Shown: positions 1 through 9,089 of the stretch, piece after piece
Layout: the number at the start of each line of letters is the position of its first letter
Position numbering within the stretch: the stretch's first letter is position 1
Assembly (NCBI RefSeq): GCF_900156095.1
Contig: NZ_FTMJ01000004.1
Coordinates: forward strand, 124,001 to 188,000
Direction: 5' to 3'
DNA length: 64,000 nt
DNA from: Aeromonas sp. RU39B
GTDB taxonomy: Bacteria > Pseudomonadota > Gammaproteobacteria > Enterobacterales > Aeromonadaceae
Program-made: the position numbers and the translations under genes
Notes under the pieces: model-generated
Databases searched by the model: none
Seen by the model: only the letters and a program-made list of their open reading frames with translations
What the model was told of the DNA's origin: nothing

Positions 1-1556
1 TCGGCAAGCGTCTCGGCTTGCTTGGGTTTGGCCGCGATATCACCGAGCGCAAGCAGTATCAGGACAAGCTAGAGAAGGCCAGCCGCGACAAGACCACCTT
101 TATCTCGACCATCAGCCATGAGCTGCGCACTCCGCTCAATGGCATTGTTGGCTTGAGCCGTATTTTGCTCGACACGCCGCTCGATGAAACCCGCCATCAG
201 CAACTGAAAACCATTCACTTAAGCGCCGTGACGCTCGGCAATATCTTCAACGACATCATCGATCTGGACAAACTCGATCGGCGCCGGCTGGATATCGTGC
301 CGATGCGCCTTGAGCTGCCCGCCTTCCTCGATGAGCTAGAGACCCTGTCACGCATTCAGGCCGAGCAGAAGGGGCTCTATCTACACTTTGACCGCGATGG
401 CGAGATGCCGCAGTTTGTGATGGCTGATGGCACCCGCCTGCGCCAGATCCTGTGGAATCTGGTGGGTAACGCGGTGAAATTTACCAAGGAGGGGGGAGTC
501 ACGGTACGCTGTCTGGTGCACCCGACCGATGATCCTCACCGCTTGGGGCTGCATTTTGAGGTGGAGGATACCGGCATCGGTATCGCTCCGGCTGAACAAG
601 AGAAGATCTTCGCCATGTACTATCAGGTGCAGGACGAGCAGAAGCAGTCCATCGGCACCGGGATTGGCCTCGCTGTGTCCAGCCAGCTGGTGCAGGCGAT
701 GGGGGGGGCACTCTCGGTAGATAGCGACCCCGGTGAAGGCGCCTGCTTTACTCTGGAACTCGACGTTGAGCAGGCCGAGGCGCCGGAGCCTGTCAGCGAG
801 CATGACGTGCCGCCACTGGACATACTGCTGGTCGAAGACGTCGAGCTCAATATCACGGTCGCCAGAGCGCTGCTGGAAAAGCTCGGTCACCACGTTCAGG
901 TGGCGCGCGATGGCGCCCAGGCGCTGGCGTTGGCCACGCCGGATGATTTTGATTTGATTCTGCTCGATATCCAGCTGCCAGATATGACCGGCTTCGATAT
1001 CGCCGAGCGTCTGCTGGCCCGTTACGGTGAGAGCATGCCGCCGATGGTGGCGCTCACTGCCAATCTGGTCACCGATCGTCAAACCTATCTGGCCCGCGGC
1101 ATGGTGGATGTGATTCGCAAGCCGCTGCGCTCGGCGGCGGTGCACGCGATACTGGGGCACCTGTTTGGCGGCGTACTGGCCGATGATGACGAGTTGCCAG
1201 AAGAGGAGAGTGATGCCGGTATCCTCGATATTGGTTTCCTCGAGGATTATGCCGGGGCGGTGGGCAAATCGGTGCTTAGCTCCAGTGTCGATCTGTTTGA
1301 GAAGATGATGCCGGAATACATGGCGGTGCTCGACTCCAACATGACGGCGCGCGATCAGAAAGGTATCGCCGAAGAGGGGCACAAGATTAAGGGGGCGGCC
1401 GGCTCTATCGGGCTGCACCGTATCCAGCAGTTGGGTCAGCAGATCCAGACCACCGAGCTACCCGCCTGGTGGGAGAACGTGGAAGACTGGATTGAAACCA
1501 TGCGGCGGGAGTATCCCGCAGATGTGGCTCGCCTGCGGGCGTGGCTGGCACGCTGA
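1..1556 (+). CDS. arcB: Aerobic respiration control sensor kinase ArcB, C-terminal part (5' end outside window)
   Basis: Hybrid histidine kinase of the Arc redox system, which phosphorylates ArcA under low oxygen from the inner membrane. The frame is open from base 3 and no start is visible, so the membrane segments and most of the PAS region lie upstream. Counting from the TTG at 18: HisKA with the SHELRTPLNG box (His34), a HATPase domain with an N box (NLVGNAVKFT) and G boxes, a receiver domain with Asp317 in LLDIQLPD, and a C-terminal HPt domain with His455 in GHKIKGAAGS. The order H1-D1-HPt, and the junction GFGRDITERK before the H box, are ArcB-specific. The next gene begins 12 bases downstream, so they may be cotranscribed. 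Confidence 0.93.
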   Translation, partial: GKRLGLLGFGRDITERKQYQDKLEKASRDKTTFISTISHELRTPLNGIVGLSRILLDTPLDETRHQQLKTIHLSAVTLGNIFNDIIDLDKLDRRRLDIVPMRLELPAFLDELETLSRIQAEQKGLYLHFDRDGEMPQFVMADGTRLRQILWNLVGNAVKFTKEGGVTVRCLVHPTDDPHRLGLHFEVEDTGIGIAPAEQEKIFAMYYQVQDEQKQSIGTGIGLAVSSQLVQAMGGALSVDSDPGEGACFTLELDVEQAEAPEPVSEHDVPPLDILLVEDVELNITVARALLEKLGHHVQVARDGAQALALATPDDFDLILLDIQLPDMTGFDIAERLLARYGESMPPMVALTANLVTDRQTYLARGMVDVIRKPLRSAAVHAILGHLFGGVLADDDELPEEESDAGILDIGFLEDYAGAVGKSVLSSSVDLFEKMMPEYMAVLDSNMTARDQKGIAEEGHKIKGAAGSIGLHRIQQLGQQIQTTELPAWWENVEDWIETMRREYPADVARLRAWLAR

Positions 1557-1568
1557 CAGGAGAGAGGG

Positions 1569-2912
1569 ATGTACCGCAAACTGATACCGGCCGAGCGTTG
1601 CCGCGCCGCCGTGACAGAAGGGTTAGTCGAAGCCACCGAGCGCGATCGGGCCCGCATTGTGCAAGCTTCTCCGGTACGCCGCCTGCAGCAAAAAACCCAG
1701 GTGTTTCCGCTCGATGTGAAAGCATCGGTGCGCAGCCGGCTGACGCATTCGCTGGAGGTGCAGGAGACCGGGCGCCAGATCACCCGTCGGGTGCTGGCCG
1801 CGTTACCCGAGCCCGGTGTGCCACCGATGACCCTGCTCAATCTGGTCGAGATGGCCTGTCTGCTGCACGATGTCGGCAACCCGCCGTTCGGCCATTTCGG
1901 TGAGCAGGTCATTGGCAACTGGCTCGAGACCCGTCATGACGCGCTCTATAGCGCGGCGCTCGGCGCATCCCCCGGTGCCGAGTGGCAGCCGTTTCGCCGC
2001 GATCTCTGCCACTTTGATGGCAATGCCCAGAGCCTGCGTCTGGTGCACTCCCTGCATGAACTCGATCTTACCCTTGGCCAACTGGCGGCCATGTGCAAAT
2101 ACCCGGGGCCGGGTTTGGCGGGGGAGGGCTGGCAGGCCAAGAGTGCGGTATACCTGAGCGAGCGGCCGCTGCAGGCCGACCTCTCGGCCCGACTTGGACT
2201 GACAGCAGGAGCTCGCCATCCGCTGGTCTATATCATGGAAGCGGCTGACGATATCTCTTACTGCATCGCCGATCTGGAAGATGCGGTCGACCGGCGCATT
2301 CTCTCCCTCTCGGATCTGTTGCTTGCACTGCGCGGCGCCGCTACTGAGCCTTATCTGGGAGAGATGATTGATGCGGCGCTTAAAGAGGATCCACGTCTGT
2401 TTGGCCCGCTGCGCGAGCAGCTGACCGACGATCTGGTGAGCTTGGCGGCAGAGACCTATCTGCGCGAGCACGACGCCATTTTGGCCGGCACCTATCCCCA
2501 TCCGTTGCTACACGGGCAGAGTGCGCCGGCGCGGGCACTCGATATTTTACGCAATGTAGCCAGAGAGCAGGTGTTTCTGCGCCCGGAAGTGGAGGCGCTG
2601 GAGCTGGAGGGTTACGCCGCCCTGCGCGGAGTGCTGGAGACCTACAGCGAGCTGCTGACTCTGCCGGCGACCGCCTTTGCGGCGCTGCTGGAAGGGCGCA
2701 GCCAGGGCCGTTTTTTGTTGCGCCGCCTCAGCCACCGCCTCTCCGGGCGGCATATCAAGGCCTATCAGCGGGCGATTGCCGCGCCCGATAGCCGCTTTTT
2801 GCTGCCGGCGCAGCAGGAGTGGTATTACCGAACCCGGCTGCTGCTCGATTATGTGAGCGGTATGACCGATACCTATGTGCTGGAAGAGTATCGGCTGCTG
2901 TCAGGTATCTAA
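1569..2912 (+). CDS. dgt: dGTPase-like deoxynucleotide triphosphohydrolase (HD domain)
   Basis: Predicted to hydrolyse dGTP to deoxyguanosine and tripolyphosphate, controlling dNTP pools. The 447-residue protein carries the HD-superfamily metal site: LTHSLEVQ with His60, LLHDVGNPPFGHFGE with His100-Asp101, and a downstream EAADDISY motif supplying the last Asp. It is somewhat shorter than E. coli Dgt (about 505 residues) but matches the gammaproteobacterial family pattern. The start ATG at 1569 follows GGAGAGAGGG. It lies 12 bases after arcB. Substrate specificity within the HD triphosphohydrolases cannot be settled from sequence. Confidence 0.85.
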   Translation: MYRKLIPAERCRAAVTEGLVEATERDRARIVQASPVRRLQQKTQVFPLDVKASVRSRLTHSLEVQETGRQITRRVLAALPEPGVPPMTLLNLVEMACLLHDVGNPPFGHFGEQVIGNWLETRHDALYSAALGASPGAEWQPFRRDLCHFDGNAQSLRLVHSLHELDLTLGQLAAMCKYPGPGLAGEGWQAKSAVYLSERPLQADLSARLGLTAGARHPLVYIMEAADDISYCIADLEDAVDRRILSLSDLLLALRGAATEPYLGEMIDAALKEDPRLFGPLREQLTDDLVSLAAETYLREHDAILAGTYPHPLLHGQSAPARALDILRNVAREQVFLRPEVEALELEGYAALRGVLETYSELLTLPATAFAALLEGRSQGRFLLRRLSHRLSGRHIKAYQRAIAAPDSRFLLPAQQEWYYRTRLLLDYVSGMTDTYVLEEYRLLSGI

Positions 2913-2940
2913 TTCACCCTCCCCATATGGGGTGGGATGG

Positions 2941-2970
2941 TTGACGGGGCAAATAGCCCTTCTTTACACT
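2941..2970 (+). promoter_or_regulatory. Candidate sigma-70 promoter for the 3005-3398 genes
   Basis: TTGACG (2941-2946), an 18-base spacer and TACACT (2965-2970). A start near 2977 would leave a leader of about 28 bases carrying the GAGGAG ribosome site of the short gene at 3005. Confidence 0.45.
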
Positions 2971-3004
2971 CGCCGAACCTAATTATCCGAACGAGGAGAC
3001 GATC

Positions 3005-3103
3005 ATGCGTCACACCATGACCGCACATCACGCTCTAGCGCGCCGTAATCCCGGCACCTCAGATCGTGCATTTCGTCTCCCGCGAGGAGTGATTAGGCAC
3101 TAA
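3005..3103 (+). CDS. Short 32-residue ORF, unknown function
   Basis: ATG at 3005 sits 6 bases behind a strong GAGGAG (2993-2998) and a plausible promoter, and runs to TAA at 3101-3103. The product is small and very basic, rich in Arg and His (MRHTMTAHHALARRN at the N-terminus), with no membrane segment. I do not recognise it. It precedes a DUF1127 gene by 88 bases, so it could be a genuine small protein or a translated leader for that gene. Evidence is the ribosome site, promoter and position only. Confidence 0.4.
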   Translation: MRHTMTAHHALARRNPGTSDRAFRLPRGVIRH

Positions 3104-3191
3104 TCCTGTCTTTAATCATCGCCCGCGGTCTCTCGCTGGGTGGTGTTTGTCTATCTCTCCGTGGGAGCCGCTGGGTTCAAACGGAGGTCAT

Positions 3192-3398
3192 ATGTCTTTC
3201 GAACTGGTTTTGCTGCGTGGCGTTGAGAGCCTGGTGCAGCGTCGTATTGCTTATCTGGAACGTCGTGAAGTGATGGTCAATCTGTCACCGGCATTGCTGC
3301 GCGATATCGGTCTGGAAGGGCACGAAGGTCTGGAGGTTCGTCACATCATCGAGCGTGAGTACCAAACAGGCTTCCGGCTTGGCAATCGAATACGTTAA
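3192..3398 (+). CDS. DUF1127 domain protein (YjiS-like)
   Basis: Small 68-residue protein of the DUF1127 family, recognised by the core VNLSPALLRDIGLEG; the family consensus is a short Arg-rich helix followed by L-x-DIGL. ATG at 3192 is chosen because GGAGGT (3183-3188) lies just ahead; a longer in-frame TTG start at 3147 lacks a ribosome site. Alphaproteobacterial members have been linked to phosphate and carbon metabolism and RNA turnover; no role is shown here. Two strong hairpins follow the stop. Confidence 0.75.
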   Translation: MSFELVLLRGVESLVQRRIAYLERREVMVNLSPALLRDIGLEGHEGLEVRHIIEREYQTGFRLGNRIR

Positions 3399-3402
3399 TC
3401 CC

Positions 3403-3421
3403 GTGGGGCGTTAGCCCCCAC
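3403..3421 (+). terminator. Hairpin after the DUF1127 gene
   Basis: GTGGGG (3403-3408) pairs with CCCCAC (3416-3421) five bases after the stop codon. There is no T run, so it is at best a weak or Rho-assisted terminator. Confidence 0.4.
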
Positions 3422-3427
3422 ATCGCC

Positions 3428-3455
3428 GAGGTTGTGGCCTGTGCGCCACAACCTC
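3428..3455 (-). terminator. 11-bp stem-loop downstream of rfaH
   Basis: GAGGTTGTGGC (3428-3438) and GCCACAACCTC (3445-3455) form a perfect stem with a six-base loop. It lies 15 bases past the rfaH stop, between converging genes. No U tract is present on either side. Confidence 0.45.
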
Positions 3456-3470
3456 AACCCCGCCCTGCGG

Positions 3471-3974
3471 TTATTCCTTGATAAGACGAAAATCCTGGTT
3501 GGCAAAGCTGCTCGACGTTTCACTGTGCAGCAGGGTCACCAGCAAAATAGCGCGCTGATCGCCATCGGGCTCTTGGTAGATGGCTTCCAGCCCTTTAAAC
3601 GGACCCTCTGCAATCAGTACCCGGTCACCGGGATTGGGCAGTGATGCATAGTGTGCCCGCGCCTCGTCGCTGTCGTCGCGGCTCATCAGGCCATAGATCA
3701 GCTGGTTAGGAACCGGCGTCCAGACGGAACCGGTGTGGATGACCTTATAGATACCACGGGTCGATTTGATGCTGACGGGCGACACGCTCTCCAGATCGGC
3801 GTAGAAGAACAGGTAGTTGGGGAACATGGGCTCTTGCACCTTGACCCGTTTGCCCCGCTTGAGCTTTTCCACCTCTACCATGGGGTAGTAGGACTCTACG
3901 CCCTGTAGCTGGAGATGGGTTTGTGCCCGGGACTCTTCTTTTGCCTTGCAGTAGGCGAGATACCAGTGGTGCAT
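3471..3974 (-). CDS. rfaH: Transcription antitermination protein RfaH
   Basis: NusG paralogue that joins RNA polymerase at ops sites and lets it read through long surface-polysaccharide, LPS or conjugation operons. The 167-residue product has an NGN domain (MHHWYLAYCKAKEESRAQ start; FPNYLFFY; STRGIYKVI) and a C-terminal KOW-like region with LPNPGDRVLIAEGPFKGL. The ATG at 3974 gives the family's usual length; an in-frame GTG at 4004 would add ten residues that do not fit the family N-terminus. It may act on the exopolysaccharide locus at 35161, but I saw no ops element ahead of that locus. Confidence 0.92.
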   Translation of the reverse strand: MHHWYLAYCKAKEESRAQTHLQLQGVESYYPMVEVEKLKRGKRVKVQEPMFPNYLFFYADLESVSPVSIKSTRGIYKVIHTGSVWTPVPNQLIYGLMSRDDSDEARAHYASLPNPGDRVLIAEGPFKGLEAIYQEPDGDQRAILLVTLLHSETSSSFANQDFRLIKE

Positions 3975-4093
3975 GATGGTGAAACCGTTCTTGTGCTGCT
4001 TCACGACATGATAGCGGGCTCAGTTCAAAAGACCATGCTTTACGTTTTCCTAACAGTGCAACCGGTTACTCTCTGCGCAGCCCTTGAATGCTG

Positions 4094-4123
4094 ACAAAAG
4101 AAAGGGCCACGCAAGCGTGGCCC
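4094..4123 (-). terminator. Rho-independent terminator of metNIQ
   Basis: GGGCCACGC (4104-4112) and GCGTGGCCC (4115-4123) form a stem. On the minus strand it is followed by a T-rich tract (complement of 4094-4103), 31 bases after the metQ stop. Confidence 0.75.
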
Positions 4124-4154
4124 AAACGGTAACGGATACGAACGTGGTGCGGGA

Positions 4155-4955
4155 TTACCAGCCCTTGACCAGACCACCCTTGAACAGCTCCATACCCTTC
4201 TGATAGACCTCTTCGGACTCGTAGGATTGGACGAACTGCTTGACGCGCTCCTGATCCTTGTTGTCTTCACGGGCAACAACCAGGTTCACGTAGGGGGAGT
4301 CCTTGTCTTCGACGAACAGACCGTCACGGCCCGGCAGCAGGTCAACCTGAGCGGCGTAAACGGTGTTGATCACGGCCAGATCCACATCTTCCAGGGAGCG
4401 CGGCAGTTGCGCGGCTTCCAGCTCGACAATCTTCAGGTTCTTCGGATTGGCGGTGATGTCCAGCACGGTCGCGTTCAGGTTGCTGTTGTCTTTGAGGGTG
4501 ATGAGGCCCTGTTTGGCCAGCAGGATCAGGGAACGGCCGAGGTTGGTCGGGTCGTTCGGTACGGCGATCTGGGCGCCTTCCTGCAGATCGTTCAGAGACT
4601 TGATCTTCTTGGAGTAACCGGCGATCGGGTAGACGAAGGTGTTACCCACGGCAACCAGCTTGAAGCCGCGATCCTTGATTTGAGAATCGAGGTAGGGCTT
4701 GTGCTGGAAGGCGTTCAGATCGATGCTGCCATCGTTCAGCGCCACGTTCGGGGTAGCGAAATCGGAGAAGGTCACCACTTCCACGGTCAGGCCATATTTT
4801 TCCTTGGCGACTTTGGCGGCGGTTTCAACCAGTTGGGCTTCGGCACCGGCGATGGCACCGACCTTCAGCGGCTTGTTCTCTTCTTTCTGGCCGCAACCGA
4901 CCAGAACCAGACCGGCCAGCAGGGCAGCGGCCACAGACTTGATACCAAACTTCAT
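4155..4955 (-). CDS. metQ: Methionine ABC transporter substrate-binding lipoprotein MetQ
   Basis: Periplasmic methionine-binding lipoprotein that delivers L- or D-methionine to MetNI. The 266-residue precursor has a lipoprotein signal with lipobox VLVGC (Cys21), then the NlpA/MetQ fold with FSDFATPNVAL, DLNAFQHKPYL and the highly conserved AVPNDPTNLGRSL loop. It is the last gene of metNIQ, starting 24 bases after metI with AGGAGG ahead of the ATG. Confidence 0.95.
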   Translation of the reverse strand: MKFGIKSVAAALLAGLVLVGCGQKEENKPLKVGAIAGAEAQLVETAAKVAKEKYGLTVEVVTFSDFATPNVALNDGSIDLNAFQHKPYLDSQIKDRGFKLVAVGNTFVYPIAGYSKKIKSLNDLQEGAQIAVPNDPTNLGRSLILLAKQGLITLKDNSNLNATVLDITANPKNLKIVELEAAQLPRSLEDVDLAVINTVYAAQVDLLPGRDGLFVEDKDSPYVNLVVAREDNKDQERVKQFVQSYESEEVYQKGMELFKGGLVKGW

Positions 4956-4979
4956 ACAACCTCCTGTAAGAATTCGAAA

Positions 4980-5633
4980 TTAGCGGTGATCAACACGGTG
5001 AACCAGTCGCTCACCCACGCTCTGAATAAACTGGACCAGTACCACCAGAATCACCACGGTGGCCAGCATCACCAGGGGATCAAACCGTTGATAACCATAG
5101 CGGATACCCACATCGCCCAGACCGCCACCACCGATGGCACCCGCCATGGCAGAGTAGTTCACCAGCGCCACCAGAGTGATGGTGATGCTGTTGATGATGC
5201 CCGGCAGCGCTTCAGGCAGCAGGACTTTGGCGACGATCTGCAGCGGCTTGGCGCCCATGGCGCGAGCAGCCTCCACCAGACCATCCGGGATCTCCATCAG
5301 CGCCCCTTCCACCAGACGGGCAAAGAAGGGAATCGCGCCCACCGTCAGCGGCACAATGGCAGCCACGGTTCCGATACTGGTGCCCACAATCAGGCGGGTG
5401 AGCGGAATAATCGCCACCAGCAGAATGATAAAGGGCACCGAACGGCCAACGTTCACCAACATGCCCAGCACCTGGTTGAGCAGCGGATTTTCCAGGATCT
5501 GGCCACGCTTGGTGACATGCAGTGCCACACCCAGCGGCAGGCCGAGCAGGCAGCTGAACAGCGCCGAGGCCACTACCATCAGCAGGGTATCGCCAAGGGC
5601 AGTCACCAGCAGATTAATCATGGCTTCTGACAT
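4980..5633 (-). CDS. metI: Methionine ABC transporter permease MetI
   Basis: Inner-membrane permease of the MetNIQ importer. The ATG at 5633 (MSEAMINLL) gives 217 residues, the E. coli MetI length; the frame runs further upstream but that part is the metN coding region. About five membrane segments are visible, plus the EAA-type coupling loop ([16 protein letters not shown]). The start overlaps the end of metN by 20 bases, implying translational coupling. Confidence 0.95.
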   Translation of the reverse strand: MSEAMINLLVTALGDTLLMVVASALFSCLLGLPLGVALHVTKRGQILENPLLNQVLGMLVNVGRSVPFIILLVAIIPLTRLIVGTSIGTVAAIVPLTVGAIPFFARLVEGALMEIPDGLVEAARAMGAKPLQIVAKVLLPEALPGIINSITITLVALVNYSAMAGAIGGGGLGDVGIRYGYQRFDPLVMLATVVILVVLVQFIQSVGERLVHRVDHR

Positions 5634-6657
5634 AGCCCAAAACCTCCAGCTGAATATGGTGTTCGTTGAAGAAAGCCAGGGTGGCATCGCACTGCTCGGC
5701 ATTACCGAACAGCTCGGCCAGCAGGAACCCGAACTTCACGCCGCCGGCATACTCGATGTCGGCAGAGAGGATGCTGATATCGATACCGAAACGGCGGCTG
5801 GCCTCGGAAATGAGCGGGCTGTTGACCGTATTGCCGGTAAAGCCCAGCTTGACCAGCGGATAGCTCCCTTCGCTGCGCTCGGCGCTCATGCGGGCCTGAT
5901 ATTCGTCCGGCACCGGCAGATGAATGGTCGAGCGGATAAAATCACGCGCCAGCTCGGTCTTGGCGTGGCTGAAGAACCAGGCCACGTCACCGTGTTCGAT
6001 CAACATGCCGTCACTGATGATGGCAACGTCGTCACAGATGCGTTTGACCACATCCATCTCGTGGGTGATCAGCAAAATGGTCAGCCCCAGCTTCTGGTTG
6101 ATCTCTTTGAGCAATTCCAGAATCGAGTGGGTGGTTTGCGGATCGAGCGCCGAGGTGGCCTCGTCACACAGCAGTACTTTGGGCGACGGGGCCAGGGCAC
6201 GGGCAATCGCCACGCGCTGTTTTTGGCCGCCGGAGAGCTCGGACGGATAGGCTTGGGCACGCGGCTCAAGACCGACCAGTGTCAGCAGCTCGTTCACCCG
6301 TTGATCGATGCGGGTCTGATCCCAACCGGCCAATTCGAGCGGAAACGCGATGTTGCCCGAGACAGTGCGCGAGGAGAGCAGGTTAAAGTGCTGGAAAATC
6401 ATGCCAATCTGGCGGCGAGCCAGAGTCAGCTCGCTGCCGCTCATGCGAGTCAGATCCTGACCATCGACAATCACCTGACCGGTGGTCGGGCGCTCGAGCA
6501 GGTTCACGCAGCGGATCAGGGTGCTCTTACCGGCACCGGAGGCACCGATCACCCCGACAATCTTGCCTTGGGGCACGCTCAGGCTCACGTCACGCAGGGC
6601 GTGGACGGCATCCTCGCCACTGCCATAGACTTTGTTGAGACCGATTAATTCAATCAT
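5614..6657 (-). CDS. metN: Methionine ABC transporter ATP-binding protein MetN
   Basis: Cytoplasmic ATPase of the methionine importer. With the ATG at 6657 it has 347 residues. Walker A is GASGAGKST (about residues 38-46), followed by the Q loop, the signature [15 protein letters not shown], Walker B ([12 protein letters not shown]) and the switch His (LLITHEMD). The C-terminal ACT-like regulatory domain (about 265-347, with YAGGVKFG) is where methionine binds and inhibits transport in the E. coli protein. It is the first gene of the operon and lies directly behind MetJ boxes. Confidence 0.96.
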   Translation of the reverse strand: MIELIGLNKVYGSGEDAVHALRDVSLSVPQGKIVGVIGASGAGKSTLIRCVNLLERPTTGQVIVDGQDLTRMSGSELTLARRQIGMIFQHFNLLSSRTVSGNIAFPLELAGWDQTRIDQRVNELLTLVGLEPRAQAYPSELSGGQKQRVAIARALAPSPKVLLCDEATSALDPQTTHSILELLKEINQKLGLTILLITHEMDVVKRICDDVAIISDGMLIEHGDVAWFFSHAKTELARDFIRSTIHLPVPDEYQARMSAERSEGSYPLVKLGFTGNTVNSPLISEASRRFGIDISILSADIEYAGGVKFGFLLAELFGNAEQCDATLAFFNEHHIQLEVLGYVRSHD

Positions 6658-6753
6658 GAAATCATCCGTTCTGTCGGCGCTGCAGCATGGGGATCTGCAG
6701 GCTGGGAAGCTGGGCAGAGGAATGGCGGTCATTCCCTGCCTGAATAGTAGATG

Positions 6754-6807
6754 ATGCTAAGATGTCCGGATGGCTATGTCAATGAATGTTTTGACGTCTG
6801 GACGTCT
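6754..6807 (-). promoter_or_regulatory. metN promoter with phased MetJ boxes
   Basis: On the minus strand TTGACA (6782-6777), a 17-base spacer and TAGCAT (6759-6754) form a promoter about 100 bases ahead of metN. The + strand reads TGACGTCT then GGACGTCT (6792-6807), each close to the 8-bp MET box AGACGTCT. Weaker boxes AGATGTCC and GGATGGCT (6760-6775) lie in the same 8-bp phase. MetJ with S-adenosylmethionine would cover the promoter. From 6808 to 7016, ahead of the diverging transporter, I see no strong site. Confidence 0.82.
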
Positions 6808-7016
6808 AAATGAGGGCGAAACATTACAACTATTCCTCATATGCATTTGCAGCATCTGCCACTAACGGTTATTGATAGCACTCTTTATTATCTTGGGTCG
6901 CTTTGCCTGCGAAATCATCACCTTGAACGGGTACCACCCGCCGGCGCACAGTGTCATCATAACAATACGCCGGGCACCGGATGTTCCTGTGCTGACCACA
7001 ACCTGGACGGGTCAAC

Positions 7017-8042
7017 ATGCTCTCCTATTTCTTGCGCCGTGCGCTGCTGATTATTCCTACCTTTCTTGGTATCACCCTGCTGGTCTTTACTGTCACCCGC
7101 TTCGTGCCTGGTGGCCCGGTCGAGCGCATGTTGATGCAGGTTCAGGTGGCTCAGGGTGAGGGGCATCGCTCTAATGCCAGTAAGGGGGCGCAGGCGCTGT
7201 CGGATGAGCAGATTGAGGAGCTCAAGGCGTTTTATGGCCTCGATAAGCCGATGCTGGTGGCTTATTGGGAGTGGCTGAACAAGCTGCTTCGGCTCGATCT
7301 GGGTGAATCGACCCGCTACTACCAGCCGGTGTGGGATCTGGTGCGTGACCGCTTGCCGGTGACCGCCTTTTTCGGCGTGGCTACCTTTATCCTGAGCTAT
7401 CTGGTTTCCATCCCGCTCGGGATTGCCAAGGCGCTGCGCCACAACAGCCGCTTTGATTCACTCACCTCCATGTTTATCTACACCGCCTACGCGCTACCGG
7501 CGTATGTGGTAGGCATCTTCCTTATTACGCTGTTTGCTTTTCATCTCGAGTGGCTGCCGATGGGGGGCTTTCCCGGCGATGACTTTGATTATCTCGACAG
7601 CAATTGGGACAAGGTGTTGATGGTGTTCAGTCACGCATTGCTGCCGCTGATTGCCTATGCCATCCGTGATTTTGCGGTGCTGACCATGACCATGAAAAAC
7701 AGCCTGATGGAGAACCTGTCGGCCGATTATGTGCGTACCGCCGTGGCAAAAGGATTGCCGTTTCGCCAGGCGGTGGTGCGCCATGCCCTGCGCAACAGCT
7801 TGATCCCGATCGCCAGTCATATGGGTAGTGTGCTGACGGTGTTTTTCAGCGGCTCGTTTCTTATCGAGACCATTTTCAATATCGACGGCATCGGCCTGCT
7901 CGGTTATGAGGCGATTGTCGAGCGTGACTACCCGACCGTGATGGGCATTTTGGCCATCACCTCGCTGCTCATGCTGCTTGGCAACATCCTGTCAGATATC
8001 TGCGTGGCGCTGGTCGATCCGCGCGTGCGTTTCGGAGAATAG
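7017..8042 (+). CDS. yejB: Peptide/microcin C-type ABC transporter permease, YejB-like
   Basis: First permease of an oligopeptide-class importer. The 341-residue protein begins with the typical short helix (MLSYFLRRALLIIPTFLGI), has the DppB-type loop PGGPVE near residue 32, five to six membrane segments, and ends NILSDICVALVDPRVRFGE, matching YejB closely at the C-terminus. Ribosome site is weak. Unlike E. coli yejABEF there is no binding-protein gene ahead of it; metN diverges instead. Substrate is unknown; Yej imports microcin C and peptides in enterobacteria. Confidence 0.85.
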   Translation: MLSYFLRRALLIIPTFLGITLLVFTVTRFVPGGPVERMLMQVQVAQGEGHRSNASKGAQALSDEQIEELKAFYGLDKPMLVAYWEWLNKLLRLDLGESTRYYQPVWDLVRDRLPVTAFFGVATFILSYLVSIPLGIAKALRHNSRFDSLTSMFIYTAYALPAYVVGIFLITLFAFHLEWLPMGGFPGDDFDYLDSNWDKVLMVFSHALLPLIAYAIRDFAVLTMTMKNSLMENLSADYVRTAVAKGLPFRQAVVRHALRNSLIPIASHMGSVLTVFFSGSFLIETIFNIDGIGLLGYEAIVERDYPTVMGILAITSLLMLLGNILSDICVALVDPRVRFGE

Positions 8043-8045
8043 TCG

Positions 8046-9089
8046 ATGGCGCTCACTCCCGTTGCTCGCAAAACCCTGCGCCGCTTTACCTCGATTCGGC
8101 GCGGTTACTACTCCTTTATTCTGTTCAGTGTGCTGGTGCTGCTCTCCTGCATGGCCGAGCTGTTGGTCAACAGCCGCGCTCTGGTGGTGCACTATCAGGG
8201 GCAGTGGTTTTTTCCGACCTATAGCGCCGTGATCCCCGGCAGCCGCTTCGGGCTCGATTACGCCTACGAGACCAACTATCGCGAGTTGGCCGACCGTTTT
8301 GCCAAGGCGAATCAGGGCGATTGGGTATTGCTGCCGCCGGTGCCCTGGAATCCTTATGAGCAGGATTTTCGTCAGAATGCTTACCCGCCTTATGCGCCGA
8401 GTTTGGCCGAACGTCATCTGCTCGGGACCGACACCGGTGGCCGTGATGTGCTGGCGCGTTTGGTATATGGCTTTCGCATCGCTATCGGGTTTGCCTTTGT
8501 CACCCTGCTCGCCAGCTATGCCATCGGAGTGACGCTCGGCTGCCTGATGGGGCTGCTTGGCGGGCGCTTCGATCTATTGCTGCAACGCTTTATCGAGATC
8601 TGGTCCCAGGTGCCGTTTCTCTACGTCATCATGATTCTGGTGTCGCTGACCAAGCCGAGCGTCGGCCTGTTTATCGTTATCAATGTGCTGTTTGGCTGGA
8701 TGGGGATCACCTGGTATATGCGCACCCTCACCTATAAAGAGCGTGCGCGCGATTATGTGCTGGCGGCCCGGGCGCAGGGCGCGGGGACGGCGCGCATCCT
8801 GTTTCACCATATTTTGCCCAACACCTTGATGATGGTGGTGACGCTGGCACCGTTTGCGGTGGTGGGCAATATCTCGACCCTGACTGCGCTCGATTATCTT
8901 GGCTTTGGCCTGATGCCACCGACCCCGAGTTGGGGCGAACTGCTCTCGCAGGGGATCAACAATCTTGATGCTAGCTGGATTGTTAGCTCGGTGGTTGGGG
9001 CGGTGAGTGCGGTGCTGATCATGGTGTCGTTTATCGGTGAGGCGGTACGCGAAGCCTTCGATCCGCGCAGGTTTAGCCGTTATGAGTAA
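8046..9089 (+). CDS. yejE: Peptide/microcin C-type ABC transporter permease, YejE-like
   Basis: Second permease of the importer, 347 residues. An N-terminal helix after RRGYYSF is followed by a long periplasmic stretch (roughly residues 45-130) characteristic of YejE, then HLLGTDTGGRDVLAR, the hallmark of DppC/YejE permeases, and the membrane core with LTALDYLGFGLMPP and FIGEAVREAFDPR at the end. It begins 3 bases after yejB and overlaps the next gene by 8 bases. Confidence 0.87.
   Translation: MALTPVARKTLRRFTSIRRGYYSFILFSVLVLLSCMAELLVNSRALVVHYQGQWFFPTYSAVIPGSRFGLDYAYETNYRELADRFAKANQGDWVLLPPVPWNPYEQDFRQNAYPPYAPSLAERHLLGTDTGGRDVLARLVYGFRIAIGFAFVTLLASYAIGVTLGCLMGLLGGRFDLLLQRFIEIWSQVPFLYVIMILVSLTKPSVGLFIVINVLFGWMGITWYMRTLTYKERARDYVLAARAQGAGTARILFHHILPNTLMMVVTLAPFAVVGNISTLTALDYLGFGLMPPTPSWGELLSQGINNLDASWIVSSVVGAVSAVLIMVSFIGEAVREAFDPRRFSRYE

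Noticed and set aside
3147..3191. Longer TTG start for the DUF1127 gene
   Set aside because: No ribosome site near it, while GGAGGT sits just before the ATG at 3192.
4227..5630. 467-codon plus-strand frame opposite metQ/metI
   Set aside because: Shadow of two certain genes; no ribosome site and biased composition.
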